A program made the translations under genes and the position numbers. From NCBI GenBank assembly GCA_963768085.1, contig CAVYGO010000003.1:1736001-1800000 (forward strand): a stretch of 64,000 bases of DNA, in the 5' to 3' direction. The notes under the pieces were generated by a model, which made no database searches, had not been told where the DNA came from, and saw only the letters and a list, made by a program, of their open reading frames with translations. Shown piece by piece: positions 8,257 through 17,080 of the stretch (position 1 is its first letter; each line of letters begins with the position of its first letter). This stretch comes from Pukyongia sp963768085 (GTDB lineage Bacteria > Bacteroidota > Bacteroidia > Flavobacteriales > Flavobacteriaceae).

Positions 8257-8904
8257 TTAAACTTCAATTTTCTTCAATTCCTTATAATTTCTTTTCAATC
8301 GTCTCAATAGAATTCCGTAAACCAATCTGTAGAAAACTACCAGGAACAATATCAGCAAAATTCCTACGATTATCTGGGCCGTAAAGAACACCGTTGTAAA
8401 ACTTTCCGAAGGAATGGCTGCATAATCCTCACTGAACCTTGAAAATGTCTCATATAAGGTTTCCTTTTTAGTATAATAATAGATATTCGTGAAGGTGAGT
8501 AAGAGAATGGCGGCTCCGATATTGTAATACACAAAATAGCGCACTGTTTTTCTGGTTCTAAGGATACTCGCCATGAGATCCTTGATGGAATCTGTAACCT
8601 GTATGGATTTATAGTTCTTATAAAAAAGGTAGATAAAGATAAAAGTAATGACATAACCAATAATACTCACTACGAGCAAGGTATTTTTAAGCCCCATTGC
8701 TTCATTGATCTGTTTACTGGATTCCGGAACTACAAACGCTAGTCCGGTCCATAATATCAACTCCGCGATACTTATGTAGAAAATCCATTTCACCAGGGAA
8801 GAGGATTTACTCAATAACATGGGGTAGATCTCTTTCGAAGACAGTTTAGGGAATTCCTGTTCCCTGGTTTGCCATTCTTTCTTTAAAACTTCTAATTCAT
8901 CCAT
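8257..8904 (-). CDS. Membrane protein encoded with the ECF sigma factor
   Basis: A 215-aa protein. A soluble N-terminal helix (MDELEVLKKEWQTREQEFP) is followed by about four transmembrane segments and a basic C-terminus. Homologues are common in flavobacteria beside ECF sigma genes; databases sometimes carry a misleading carotene-monooxygenase name for them. It starts five bases after the sigma gene and must be co-transcribed with it. Position and topology (short cytoplasmic N-terminus plus membrane helices) suggest a membrane-bound regulator of the sigma factor, but no zinc-finger HxxxCxxC anti-sigma motif is present, so that role is only an inference. Confidence 0.75.
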   Translation of the reverse strand: MDELEVLKKEWQTREQEFPKLSSKEIYPMLLSKSSSLVKWIFYISIAELILWTGLAFVVPESSKQINEAMGLKNTLLVVSIIGYVITFIFIYLFYKNYKSIQVTDSIKDLMASILRTRKTVRYFVYYNIGAAILLLTFTNIYYYTKKETLYETFSRFSEDYAAIPSESFTTVFFTAQIIVGILLILFLVVFYRLVYGILLRRLKRNYKELKKIEV

Positions 8905-8909
8905 ATCGT

Positions 8910-9404
8910 TTACGGATTTATATTTTTTCTTAATTTTTCTTTAATCCGGTTCATCTTCACTCGTGCATTGACTTCACTAATACCAAGAGTTTCAGCTATC
9001 TCCCGGTATGATTTATCCTCCAGATAAAGGAAAACCAAAGCTTTGTCAATATCATTTAAATTCTTGACGGCCTTGTACATTACTTTCAGTTGTTGTTCAA
9101 TCGTGTCGTCGTAGGCTTCGGCAGTAATTTTAAAACTAACACCTTCATAATCTTGTGTCTTAATCCTCCTTTTGCTCTTTCTGTATAGGGTGATCGCTGT
9201 ATTAAGTGCCACTCTGTACATCCATGTACTGAACTTTGAATCTCCTCTGAATTTGGGATAAGCACGCCACAATTGTATCGTTATTTCCTGAAACAGATCA
9301 TTGTGTGAGTCGCTGTCGTTGGTATATAAACGGCAGATTTTATGCACTATGTTCTGATTCTCCTCAAGTTGGGCAACAAAACTATGTTCCAGTTCCTTAG
9401 TCAA
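8910..9404 (-). CDS. ECF-type RNA polymerase sigma-70 factor
   Basis: A 164-aa extracytoplasmic-function sigma factor. Region 2 is seen in the segment LFQEITIQLWRAYPKFRG and the following WMYRVALNTAI. Region 4 is the C-terminal helix-turn-helix in SYREIAETLGISEVNARVKM. The two regions are joined by a short charged linker (residues ~90-105) with no extra domain. The downstream gene encodes a membrane protein that may control it. No obvious -33/-7 pair could be chosen for its own promoter. Confidence 0.92.
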   Translation of the reverse strand: MTKELEHSFVAQLEENQNIVHKICRLYTNDSDSHNDLFQEITIQLWRAYPKFRGDSKFSTWMYRVALNTAITLYRKSKRRIKTQDYEGVSFKITAEAYDDTIEQQLKVMYKAVKNLNDIDKALVFLYLEDKSYREIAETLGISEVNARVKMNRIKEKLRKNINP

Positions 9405-9490
9405 TGGTTCTCTGTTAGCTGATGAATTAGTAAGAAAGTGTCCTACATTGTTACAAATTTCTTAAAAATAGCTGGTTTTTTCGGTTAAGG

Positions 9491-9509
9491 AAATTACATA
9501 TTGTAATTT
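9491..9509. promoter_or_regulatory. 8-bp inverted repeat, candidate operator
   Basis: AAATTACA and TGTAATTT are perfect reverse complements separated by TAT. The site lies 20 bp upstream of the NADH dehydrogenase start, in the region between that gene and the divergent sigma-factor operon. The symmetry and position fit a binding site for a dimeric repressor or activator. The regulator is unknown. Confidence 0.4.
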
Positions 9510-9528
9510 TAACGCTTATAATGCTTCC

Positions 9529-10803
9529 ATGAACATCCCAAATACTAACAAGCCACGTATCGTAGTGATAGGTGGAGGTTTTGCGGGAATCTCCTTTATC
9601 CGAAAGCTTAAAAACCTCAAGGCGCAAATAATCCTATTCGACCGTAATAATTACCATACTTTCCAGCCTTTGTTATACCAGGTCTCCACGGCCGGACTTG
9701 AGCCCGATTCTATTGCCTATCCGCTTCGTAAGATTTTTAGGAATTATGATGATTTCCATTTCCGTCTTGCCGAAGTGGAACATATTGATGCCGAATCGGA
9801 TACACTTTATACCACGATAGGTACATTATCTTTCGATTACCTGGTTATCGCTACAGGTACCCGCACAAATTACTTCGGAAATAAGTCCATCGAAGCGCAT
9901 AGTATGCCGATGAAGAATGTTTCCCAGGCATTGAATATTCGAAGTTTAATGCTTCAGAATATTGAAAAAGCAGATATTACAGATGATCCCGTAGAACGAA
10001 AATGTCTCCTCAATTTTGTTATTGCCGGAGCGGGTCCTACCGGTGTTGAACTGGCCGGGGCACTGGCGGAATTCAGGAAAAGTATCTTAAAAAATGATTA
10101 TCCGTTTATCGATAGAGAGGATATGCAGGTTCATCTGGTGGAAGGTAGTGACAGGGTGCTTTCCCCAATGAGTGCATACGCCTCCAAAAAGAGTAAAAGT
10201 TTCTTAGAAGGTATGGGAGTAAAAGTTCATCTCAATACACTTGTAGAATCTTACGATGGCAACACGGTGACTACAGCCGACGGAAAAACCTTCGAAGCAG
10301 CGACCTTTATCTGGGCTGCCGGCGTTACAGGCGCTCCTGTCAAAGGAATAAACGGATCTGCCCTGGTGGATAAACGGAACCGCTATATCGTGGATTGGTT
10401 CAACCGTATTGAAAGCTATGGTAATATATATGCATTGGGAGATGTAGCACTTATGAAAACCGAAGCCTTCCCTGATGGACATCCTCAGGTTGCACAACCT
10501 GCCATTCAGCAGGGCAGGAGACTGGGTGAAAACCTGCGGAGATCACTAGGAGGAAAACCGATGAGGCCATTCACATATCATGACAAAGGTACCATGGCCA
10601 CTATTGGTCGAAATAAAGCCGTAGCCGACATAAAGAAAATGCGCTTTGCCGGAGTCTTCGCCTGGTTCCTGTGGATGGTTGTACACCTGTTCTTCCTGGT
10701 AGGATTTCGCAACCGGGTAGTGACTTTCTTCAACTGGACCTATAACTACATTAACTATGACAAGGCCGCAAGGCTCATTATCCGCCCCTTCCGTAAACCT
10801 TAG
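9529..10803 (+). CDS. ndh: Type II NADH dehydrogenase (NDH-2)
   Basis: A 424-aa flavoprotein with two dinucleotide-binding motifs: IVVIGGGFAG at residues 11-20 for FAD and GAGPTGVELAGAL from residue 167 for NADH. The conserved FQPLLYQVSTAGLEP block near residue 45, the IWAAGV segment and YALGDVA are typical of NDH-2. The C-terminal ~70 residues carry a hydrophobic helix (FAWFLWMVVHLFFLVGF) that would bind the membrane face. NDH-2 passes electrons from NADH to quinone without pumping protons. Its stop codon overlaps the convergent 119-aa gene by 4 bp. Confidence 0.93.
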   Translation: MNIPNTNKPRIVVIGGGFAGISFIRKLKNLKAQIILFDRNNYHTFQPLLYQVSTAGLEPDSIAYPLRKIFRNYDDFHFRLAEVEHIDAESDTLYTTIGTLSFDYLVIATGTRTNYFGNKSIEAHSMPMKNVSQALNIRSLMLQNIEKADITDDPVERKCLLNFVIAGAGPTGVELAGALAEFRKSILKNDYPFIDREDMQVHLVEGSDRVLSPMSAYASKKSKSFLEGMGVKVHLNTLVESYDGNTVTTADGKTFEAATFIWAAGVTGAPVKGINGSALVDKRNRYIVDWFNRIESYGNIYALGDVALMKTEAFPDGHPQVAQPAIQQGRRLGENLRRSLGGKPMRPFTYHDKGTMATIGRNKAVADIKKMRFAGVFAWFLWMVVHLFFLVGFRNRVVTFFNWTYNYINYDKAARLIIRPFRKP

Positions 10804-11159
10804 TCAATTTTTACTTTTATCGGACCTCCGTTTGTAACCCAGGCACCACCTATCTCATCCAGATTCACGTCCAGTTCGTCGCTGGTATCGATACTTTTAA
10901 TATTAACTTTCACTTCGTCGTAGGTGTCCACACTTTTCAAATTCACATTGAGCTCGTCGTAAGTGTTGATGTCAACGATACGTACATCCATAGTATTTGC
11001 TTCGGAAACCGGAACAAGCATGTATTCGCTTGAAAGGGTAGCCGGGGTCGCCTCTGCCGCATAGGCTTTGGGAATAAGATCGAGCTGTCCGATAAGATTC
11101 ACGGTTAGACAGAACGCGATTACTGTAAGAACGGATTTAGTATAAAGATCGGTTTTCAT
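10800..11159 (-). CDS. Small exported protein with three 13-residue repeats
   Basis: I do not recognise a function. The 119-aa product has a signal-anchor-like N-terminus (LTVIAFCLTVNLIGQLDL) followed by an AYAAEA segment that could be a signal peptidase site. The C-terminal half contains three consecutive degenerate 13-residue repeats of the form (I/V)(N/D)T(Y/S)DE(L/V)xVN(L/I)xx between about residues 65 and 103, ending in a GGAWVTNGGPIKVKID tail. Similar short proteins occur in other flavobacteria. It converges on the NADH dehydrogenase gene with a 4-bp overlap of the ends. Confidence 0.7.
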   Translation of the reverse strand: MKTDLYTKSVLTVIAFCLTVNLIGQLDLIPKAYAAEATPATLSSEYMLVPVSEANTMDVRIVDINTYDELNVNLKSVDTYDEVKVNIKSIDTSDELDVNLDEIGGAWVTNGGPIKVKID

Positions 11160-11261
11160 AATCTGTATGTTTAGTTATTGTTATACTGAATTTCAGAGGT
11201 AAGTATCAAATTTCATTCCTAAGATGAATCCACAAATTTCTCAAAATATAAATTGCTATAC

Positions 11262-12374
11262 CTAAGAATGCTCTGGCTCTGCGCCGAGTATAAAGGTGAC
11301 GAGACTTATGAGTTGTTTTTTTCCTTTTAATTCCTGCCTACCCATTTGCTTTGTTACTATCCCGGAGGGTAGTTGATAAGTGATATCAGAAAATTCTTTA
11401 GAAGCCAGAATGTCCACACCGAGCTCATTGCACTTAGCCTGAATACGCGACGTTGTGTTTAATACATCTCCAGAAAAGGCAATATCTCTTTTAATTTGCC
11501 CCAATTCACCAACCATAACCGGCCCAAAATGATAACCTACTTTGAAACCAGGCACCAACCCGTACCTTTCCTGATATTTATTGGCTTTCAAGGCTAAAAG
11601 TTCTTTCATTCGATAAAAACAACTTATTGCGTTTCCATTCTTCAGTCCCACTTTCATTTTCCAGGAGATCACAACTTCATCACCCACGTATTGATAAATC
11701 TCTCCGCGACTTTGAACCACAGCCGGTGTGATGTCTCTAAAGAAATCTTTTAGAAGATGAAAGTACTTATTCTCACCTAATTGTTCCGCTATGGAGGTCG
11801 CATCCTTAATATCTGCGAACATAAAGATCCGCCGTTCGTTTTTCGGCCTGAAATACCTTCCAAGCAGATAATCCGGAAAAACTCCCGGTCCGTATTTGTC
11901 GTTTACCATCAGGAATATTAAAGTTCCAATTACGATAAATAACCAAATGATGAAGTTCTTTACAAAACGCCAGGATTCGAAAAACAATAATACTTTATCC
12001 CATACCTCCGAGTGAAACATTGGAAGTCCCAACTGTTCACCAATGGCATAAGAAACTCCTATTATGCTTACCAGAATTGAAGCAGCGGTGTAAGCAACAA
12101 TAATTAGCAGCAGGGCCTTCCAGAAAGCGAATTTCCGAAGCCAGTATTCCATTAAGTGAACGGTAAGAAAACCACCTACTAGTCCCGCTGAAACCGAAAT
12201 TATCATATTAGCTATAAAGGCCGAATTGAAATCGTAATCGGAAGAAATATGTTGATTGCTCACAAGGCTGAAATACTCAAGAAAGAAAATCAAATTATTT
12301 ATTATTACCCATATAATAAGTATCCATAACGATTTTCGGAAAAAATGCCAGAATCGTCTTGTTTTATACCTCAT
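11262..12374 (-). CDS. Class III adenylate/guanylate cyclase with four membrane helices
   Basis: A 370-aa protein. The first ~160 residues form four transmembrane segments with no recognisable sensor domain. The catalytic domain begins near residue 180 with IFMFADIKDAT (metal-binding Asp) and contains YQYVGDEVVISW (second metal-binding Asp), VGYHFGPVMVGELG and FSGDVLNTTSRIQAKC (the N and R that stabilise the transition state). It should therefore be an active nucleotide cyclase making cAMP or cGMP. Substrate choice cannot be settled by eye. No cAMP-binding regulator is encoded nearby. It precedes nothing on the same strand within 100 bp and probably forms its own unit or follows the YdeI-like gene (21 bp upstream). 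Confidence 0.88.
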   Translation of the reverse strand: MRYKTRRFWHFFRKSLWILIIWVIINNLIFFLEYFSLVSNQHISSDYDFNSAFIANMIISVSAGLVGGFLTVHLMEYWLRKFAFWKALLLIIVAYTAASILVSIIGVSYAIGEQLGLPMFHSEVWDKVLLFFESWRFVKNFIIWLFIVIGTLIFLMVNDKYGPGVFPDYLLGRYFRPKNERRIFMFADIKDATSIAEQLGENKYFHLLKDFFRDITPAVVQSRGEIYQYVGDEVVISWKMKVGLKNGNAISCFYRMKELLALKANKYQERYGLVPGFKVGYHFGPVMVGELGQIKRDIAFSGDVLNTTSRIQAKCNELGVDILASKEFSDITYQLPSGIVTKQMGRQELKGKKQLISLVTFILGAEPEHS

Positions 12375-12395
12375 TATCTATTGGGTTTCGGCGGC

Positions 12396-12992
12396 TTAGC
12401 AGTTCTTGTATTTATCGTGAAGGCCTTTCTCTTCAAGGATCATGGGTGAAATCTTCTCAAGACGGCTTAATTTGGTTGCTTCTCTTTTCGCTGTTTCGAT
12501 ATATTCAGCGTACTCTCTTCTTTTTCCCGGTGTGAGTGAATCGAAAGCATTTTTAAGAGTACTGTTTGAGTCCATTGCTTTCTGAAGATATTCGGGTATG
12601 ATTACACCCGTTTTTCGCTCGGGCATAATTTCTTTACCTGCCAGGGAATTTTCAATAGCTTCCTGAATATATTTCGTTATTATTTCCTGTTCAATAATAT
12701 CATCTTCTTCAAATCTCCATTGCCTAAGTGCTTTGGTCTTCCCTTCCTGCGCATTAATAAGTTTCTTATCAGTATCTTTTAAAAACACTCCCTGATGGAA
12801 CCAGATGGCATAATGATTTTTAAACGCGGCAAACCCCGCAACCAGCTTGTCGTTCAAGGTATAGGTGGGAGAACCCCATTTCACTTCCTCGAGCAATTCG
12901 GTTCGCAGGAATATCTCCCGTAATTGCCCTAGTTGGGAGCTCCATCGATCATGTTTTCGAATATAGGTGTTAACTTTCTCAGTATTGGTCAC
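12396..12992 (-). CDS. DUF1801/YdeI-like protein
   Basis: A 198-aa protein with two parts. The N-terminal ~120 residues resemble DUF1801 (frataxin-like fold), with the motif EEVKWGSPTYTLNDKLVAGFAAF. The C-terminal part, PEYLQKAMDSNSTLKNAFDSL followed by KRREYAEYIETAKREATK, resembles the YdeI/bacteriocin-protection family. These proteins are often annotated as bacteriocin-protection or OmpD-associated, but the biochemical function is unsettled. The gene lies 21 bp upstream of the cyclase gene on the same strand. A second YdeI-type gene lies at 53813-54385. Confidence 0.82.
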   Translation of the reverse strand: MTNTEKVNTYIRKHDRWSSQLGQLREIFLRTELLEEVKWGSPTYTLNDKLVAGFAAFKNHYAIWFHQGVFLKDTDKKLINAQEGKTKALRQWRFEEDDIIEQEIITKYIQEAIENSLAGKEIMPERKTGVIIPEYLQKAMDSNSTLKNAFDSLTPGKRREYAEYIETAKREATKLSRLEKISPMILEEKGLHDKYKNC

Positions 12993-13030
12993 AATAGGTT
13001 GTTTGTGATTTCAAGATACCATAAATTCAG

Positions 13031-13059
13031 AAAAAAACCACTCCGAGAGAAGTGGCTCT
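13031..13059 (-). terminator. Rho-independent terminator of the DUF1028 gene
   Basis: CCACT (13038-13042) pairs with AGTGG (13051-13055) around an eight-base loop. On the minus strand the stem is followed by a run of seven T. It lies about 25 bp after the stop of the DUF1028/T9SS gene. Confidence 0.7.
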
Positions 13060-13080
13060 TTTAATAAAAATGTTGCCTTA

Positions 13081-14088
13081 TTAATTCTTAACAAATTTCA
13101 GGGTAGCTGTTCCTTCGGGGCTGTTTACTTTCAAAAAATATACACCCGAGCGATAATTTGAAATATTTATCCGCGCAAACAGGTCGTTTACTTCAGCAAA
13201 ATTGACAGACTGCACCATTTTTCCATTTACATCGAAGATCTGATAACTACTAATTAAAAGACCGGCTGCGATTTCCAGGGTCATGGTATCCTGTGCCGGA
13301 TTGGGATAAAGCTTAAGCTGCTGTGCAACTTTATTATCCTGCAAAGCCAGGAAGTTGTCGTACAGATCTTGCAGAAGGTCAATAGGTTCGGTTCCCGATG
13401 GTTGCTGTCCTACATTCAACCGAAGGTAAGGCTGTCCAGGCAGGTCATCTTCCTTGTAGACCAGTAAATAAGCCGTTGTAGATGAGGTTCCCGCCGCCAG
13501 GCAACGCTGATCGGCACCGGCGAAATTTGCGCCCTGAAGGGCCGCCATAAGCTTGTCGGCCAAAGTTCCGGCGGTATTATTGAAATTATTTTCCATATTA
13601 TCGATCACCGTCTGGTTAAGCAAAATATTACCCTGGATGCTAAAAGTTGCCCCCTGTCGGTCTTCTTTATAATCGTCGGTCATGTTACCGGTAAAACCAG
13701 CAGTTCTGGGATCACCATTGCCATCGAAATCGGCAATACCATATTGCCTGAAAGCAGGATCGAAATTCTGAGAGCCACAGGCATCGTTATTGATAAGCCA
13801 ATCGATGATTTCAGAGGGGGAATCACCCATATCCATTCGATTTATTGCGTTTTGAAGATTTACATTAGGTATGCAAACATAGGCCTGAGAATTCACGCCC
13901 CCCCGTCCTGGGATAATGTCGGTAATGATATCGATAATGCCGGATGCGCCCACTCCGGTGACACAGGAAGCGCCTGCAGATCCCACTTCACCGGTGGCTG
14001 GGTCTACAGCGATAATGGAAAAAGTGTCCTGGGCGGTTATTGCGCCAAATAGTAAAGTTGTAAATAGGAGAGTGTAAAGTTTTTTCAT
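13081..14088 (-). CDS. DUF1028 domain protein with T9SS sorting domain
   Basis: From the start MKKLYTLLFTTLLFGAITAQ the product has 335 aa and a clear signal peptide; the frame can also be read from 14106. The DUF1028 domain follows immediately (TFSIIAVDPATGEVGSAGAS) and runs to about residue 235. DUF1028 has an Ntn-hydrolase-like N-terminal pattern, and its biochemical role is unproven. The last ~75 residues form a type A T9SS sorting domain, recognised by LKLYPNPAQDTMTLEI and the terminal YRSGVYFLKV. The protein is therefore probably secreted across the outer membrane and processed there. Confidence 0.88.
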   Translation of the reverse strand: MKKLYTLLFTTLLFGAITAQDTFSIIAVDPATGEVGSAGASCVTGVGASGIIDIITDIIPGRGGVNSQAYVCIPNVNLQNAINRMDMGDSPSEIIDWLINNDACGSQNFDPAFRQYGIADFDGNGDPRTAGFTGNMTDDYKEDRQGATFSIQGNILLNQTVIDNMENNFNNTAGTLADKLMAALQGANFAGADQRCLAAGTSSTTAYLLVYKEDDLPGQPYLRLNVGQQPSGTEPIDLLQDLYDNFLALQDNKVAQQLKLYPNPAQDTMTLEIAAGLLISSYQIFDVNGKMVQSVNFAEVNDLFARINISNYRSGVYFLKVNSPEGTATLKFVKN

Positions 14089-14236
14089 AATAATAATGTT
14101 TTGCATAAAGATACATTTTTACTGCTAAAACTCTTTTTAAACAATTGGGAAGTGATATCTTACAATTCGGTAGCATTTATTTATATATAAACACACTTCT
14201 TCGCAACTTTGGTATGTAAAATAATCAATCCAGCAA

Positions 14237-16414
14237 ATGAACGTACCGAAAAATCAAATAATTGCTATTGTAATCCTCACCATATTAGCGTTTTTGTTTC
14301 CTTACCTGGTTATATCCCAGACCGTGATATCGGGAATTGTTACTGAAAAAAACGGCACTCCCATAGAAGGCGCGAATATCTACCTGGACGGCACGTACGA
14401 TGGTATCACTACGGATACTGAAGGAAGATTTTCTTTTCCAACTTCGGAGACAGGAGTTCAAACTCTGATCGCTTCCTACCTCTCCTTCGAATCCTTTACA
14501 ATGGCAGCGGATGTCTCTCAGATGAATAATCTCACCATCAAATTGCGGGAAGATGTGAATTCACTGGACACTGTTGTAATAAGTGCAGGTACGCTCGAAG
14601 CAAGTGATAATAGTAAAGTTTCAGTTCTAAAACCATTGGATGTGGTCACCACAGCCAGCGCGCTGGGTGACTTCGTTGGCGCATTGCAAACGCTACCCGG
14701 AACAACTACGGTAGCCGAGGATGGTCGTCTCTTTGTCCGTGGAGGTGATGCCGGCGAAACTCAGATCTTTATTGATGGTATTCGTGTTTTTACTCCCTAC
14801 ACGCCAACTACCAATAATATTCCCACCCGGGGCCGGTATAGCCCCTTCCTGTTCGATGGGATCACCTTTTCCACGGGGGGATATTCGGCAGAATACGGAC
14901 AGGCCTTATCTTCCGTATTACTATTGAATACCATAAATGAACCCGATCAGGACAAAACCGAGATCGCCCTTATGACCGTAGGAGGAGGTATTGGAAATAC
15001 CCAGAAGTGGGAAAAGAGCTCATTGAGTTTTAATACGAGTTATATCAACCTGGCCCCTTATTTAGCGATATTTCCGGATAGGAATGAATGGGAGAAACCT
15101 TTTGAGGCTATTGCGGGAGAAACCGTTTTCAGGAATCAATTTAAATCTGGCTTGCTGAAGATCTATGCAGCTTTCGATACAACCAATTTCGAACTCACCC
15201 AGGAGGATATAAATTTCTCTCAAGGTTTAAGGTTCAAACAGAAGAACTATAACTTTTATTCCAATGCGAGTTATTCAGGTTATCTGAATCAAAGCTTACG
15301 AATTGACGCCGGAGGAAGTTACACCTTAGCGAAAAATAATTTTGGGATAATGACCGACGATATAGACAATGTGGAGAACTCGGCCCACTTTAAAGTGAAA
15401 CTTAAAAAAAGATTCAGCAATCGCTTTAAACTGAGTTTTGGTGTGGAACAATTTTTAACCGACTTCACAGAGGAGTTCAGCAATCAATTTGTTAGCGAAC
15501 ACTATGGCTTCAATAATGGTATTTCGGCCGCGTACACAGAACTTGATGTTGTTTTTTCAAGAAAATTTGCCATTAAAGTTGGCGTTCGCGGGGAATACAG
15601 CCCGCTGTTCGACCAGTTTACTATTTCACCTCGATCGTCACTGGCGTATAAAACCGGTAAGAACAGTCAGTTATCCGTGGCCTATGGTGATTTCTATCAA
15701 CAACCATTTAACGACGCACTTAAGTTTACAAACGAGCTGCAAGCTCAAAAGACGCAGCACTATATCCTCAATTACCAGTATGTTGCCGAGAACAGGATCT
15801 TGCGTGCGGAAGTGTACAGGAAAGATTACAGCAGCCTGGTGACTTACAATGATGAATTCCCTCTTTTTAACAGTAATTACAACAATAATGGCGACGGCTA
15901 TGCCCAAGGATTCGACTTGTTTTGGCGTGATAATGAGACCATTAAAAATGTCGACTACTGGCTAAGTTATTCATACCTGGATACGAAACGCCTGTACCAG
16001 AATTATCCGGTTGCAGCTACCCCTTCATTTGCCAATACACATAATCTGAACACGGTTGTTAAGTGGTGGATCGAAGATTGGAAAAGTCAGATTGGATTTA
16101 GTCATACCTACAGTAGTGGAAGAACGTATACCAATCCGAATGTACCCGGATTTCTTCAGGAAAAAACCAAAGGGTATAACAGTGTAAGTATGAACTGGGC
16201 CTATCTAATCTCTCAGCAAAAGATACTTTATGTGTCGGTGAACAATGTATTCGGTACTAAAAACATCAACGGTTATCAATATGCTTCCACTCCAGACGCC
16301 AATGGCAATTTTAATCGACGCGCTCTTCGCCCTGCGGCAGATCAATTCTTCTTTATAGGGTTCTTCTGGACGATCAGTGATGACCGTAGTGACAACCAGT
16401 TAGACAATCTGTAG
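14237..16414 (+). CDS. TonB-dependent outer-membrane receptor
   Basis: A 725-aa receptor. After the signal peptide (to about residue 30) comes a carboxypeptidase-regulatory-like domain (VISGIVTEKNGTPIEGANIYL), then a plug domain (about residues 125-230, with LFVRGGDAGETQIFIDGIRV), and a beta-barrel to the C-terminus, which ends close to aromatic strands (QFFFIGFFWTI). It would take up a ligand using TonB energy. The ligand is unknown and no SusD gene follows, so this is not a SusCD pair. The next genes on the same strand are DUF2141, a TPR protein and the LytS/2TM/LytTR system. Confidence 0.92.
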   Translation: MNVPKNQIIAIVILTILAFLFPYLVISQTVISGIVTEKNGTPIEGANIYLDGTYDGITTDTEGRFSFPTSETGVQTLIASYLSFESFTMAADVSQMNNLTIKLREDVNSLDTVVISAGTLEASDNSKVSVLKPLDVVTTASALGDFVGALQTLPGTTTVAEDGRLFVRGGDAGETQIFIDGIRVFTPYTPTTNNIPTRGRYSPFLFDGITFSTGGYSAEYGQALSSVLLLNTINEPDQDKTEIALMTVGGGIGNTQKWEKSSLSFNTSYINLAPYLAIFPDRNEWEKPFEAIAGETVFRNQFKSGLLKIYAAFDTTNFELTQEDINFSQGLRFKQKNYNFYSNASYSGYLNQSLRIDAGGSYTLAKNNFGIMTDDIDNVENSAHFKVKLKKRFSNRFKLSFGVEQFLTDFTEEFSNQFVSEHYGFNNGISAAYTELDVVFSRKFAIKVGVRGEYSPLFDQFTISPRSSLAYKTGKNSQLSVAYGDFYQQPFNDALKFTNELQAQKTQHYILNYQYVAENRILRAEVYRKDYSSLVTYNDEFPLFNSNYNNNGDGYAQGFDLFWRDNETIKNVDYWLSYSYLDTKRLYQNYPVAATPSFANTHNLNTVVKWWIEDWKSQIGFSHTYSSGRTYTNPNVPGFLQEKTKGYNSVSMNWAYLISQQKILYVSVNNVFGTKNINGYQYASTPDANGNFNRRALRPAADQFFFIGFFWTISDDRSDNQLDNL

Positions 16415-16519
16415 TCGTCGAAGCTTACAATTCATCCACTTAATGCTACAATTGGGTAATTCCGTTTTTCAATAAAGTTAAATAAGGCAGACATTTACAA
16501 TATCAATAAAACCAATAGT

Positions 16520-16933
16520 ATGCAAACAGTACTTTTTTACATTATGCTGCTTCTCACCGGAATGGTGTTGCGCGCGCAGAACACAGTTGAGGTTTCTCTA
16601 AGGGACTTCAGCAATGACAATGGACATGTACGAGTTGGGTTGTACAACGACGCCGGCCTCTTTCTGGACAAGTCTTTCAAGACGGAGCGAACTGAAATTA
16701 GCGATAGAGAAGCTAAAGTGAGATTTACCGACCTTCCGGATGGTGTCTACGCAATTTCATGTTATCATGATGAGGACGATAATGGAGAACTCAATATGTT
16801 TATGGGCGTGATCCCTTCGGAACCTTATGGCACGTCGAACAATGCACGTGGATTCTTTGGCCCCCCGAAATGGGAAGATGCCAAGTTTGAGCTAAAGGGT
16901 GGCGAACTGAGAAAGCTCGATATTAATATGTAA
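16520..16933 (+). CDS. DUF2141 domain protein
   Basis: A 137-aa protein with a signal peptide ending at about residue 20 (VLRAQ). The rest is a single DUF2141 domain, recognised from VRVGLYND, FTDLPDGVYAISCYHDEDDNGELN and the GFFGPPKWEDAKFEL segment. The family is predicted to have an immunoglobulin-like beta-sandwich in the periplasm or at the cell surface; its function is unknown. It lies 105 bp behind the TonB receptor gene and may be co-transcribed with it. Confidence 0.88.
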   Translation: MQTVLFYIMLLLTGMVLRAQNTVEVSLRDFSNDNGHVRVGLYNDAGLFLDKSFKTERTEISDREAKVRFTDLPDGVYAISCYHDEDDNGELNMFMGVIPSEPYGTSNNARGFFGPPKWEDAKFELKGGELRKLDINM

Positions 16934-17080
16934 TGAAACGAAAATTGTTTAGTAACTTCAAACCGCAATTATGTTAGGAATTATTTTACAAATACTGGAA
17001 AGAAAGAAATCGATTAGAATATTAACTGGGGTTTCAATTTCCTGATTAATTGCAGGTATGGCATTCTTAATTCAATAAAT

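Noticed and set aside
8257..8904. Carotene monooxygenase, a name carried by some homologues
   Set aside because: The protein has four membrane helices and none of the iron-binding histidines of carotenoid oxygenases.
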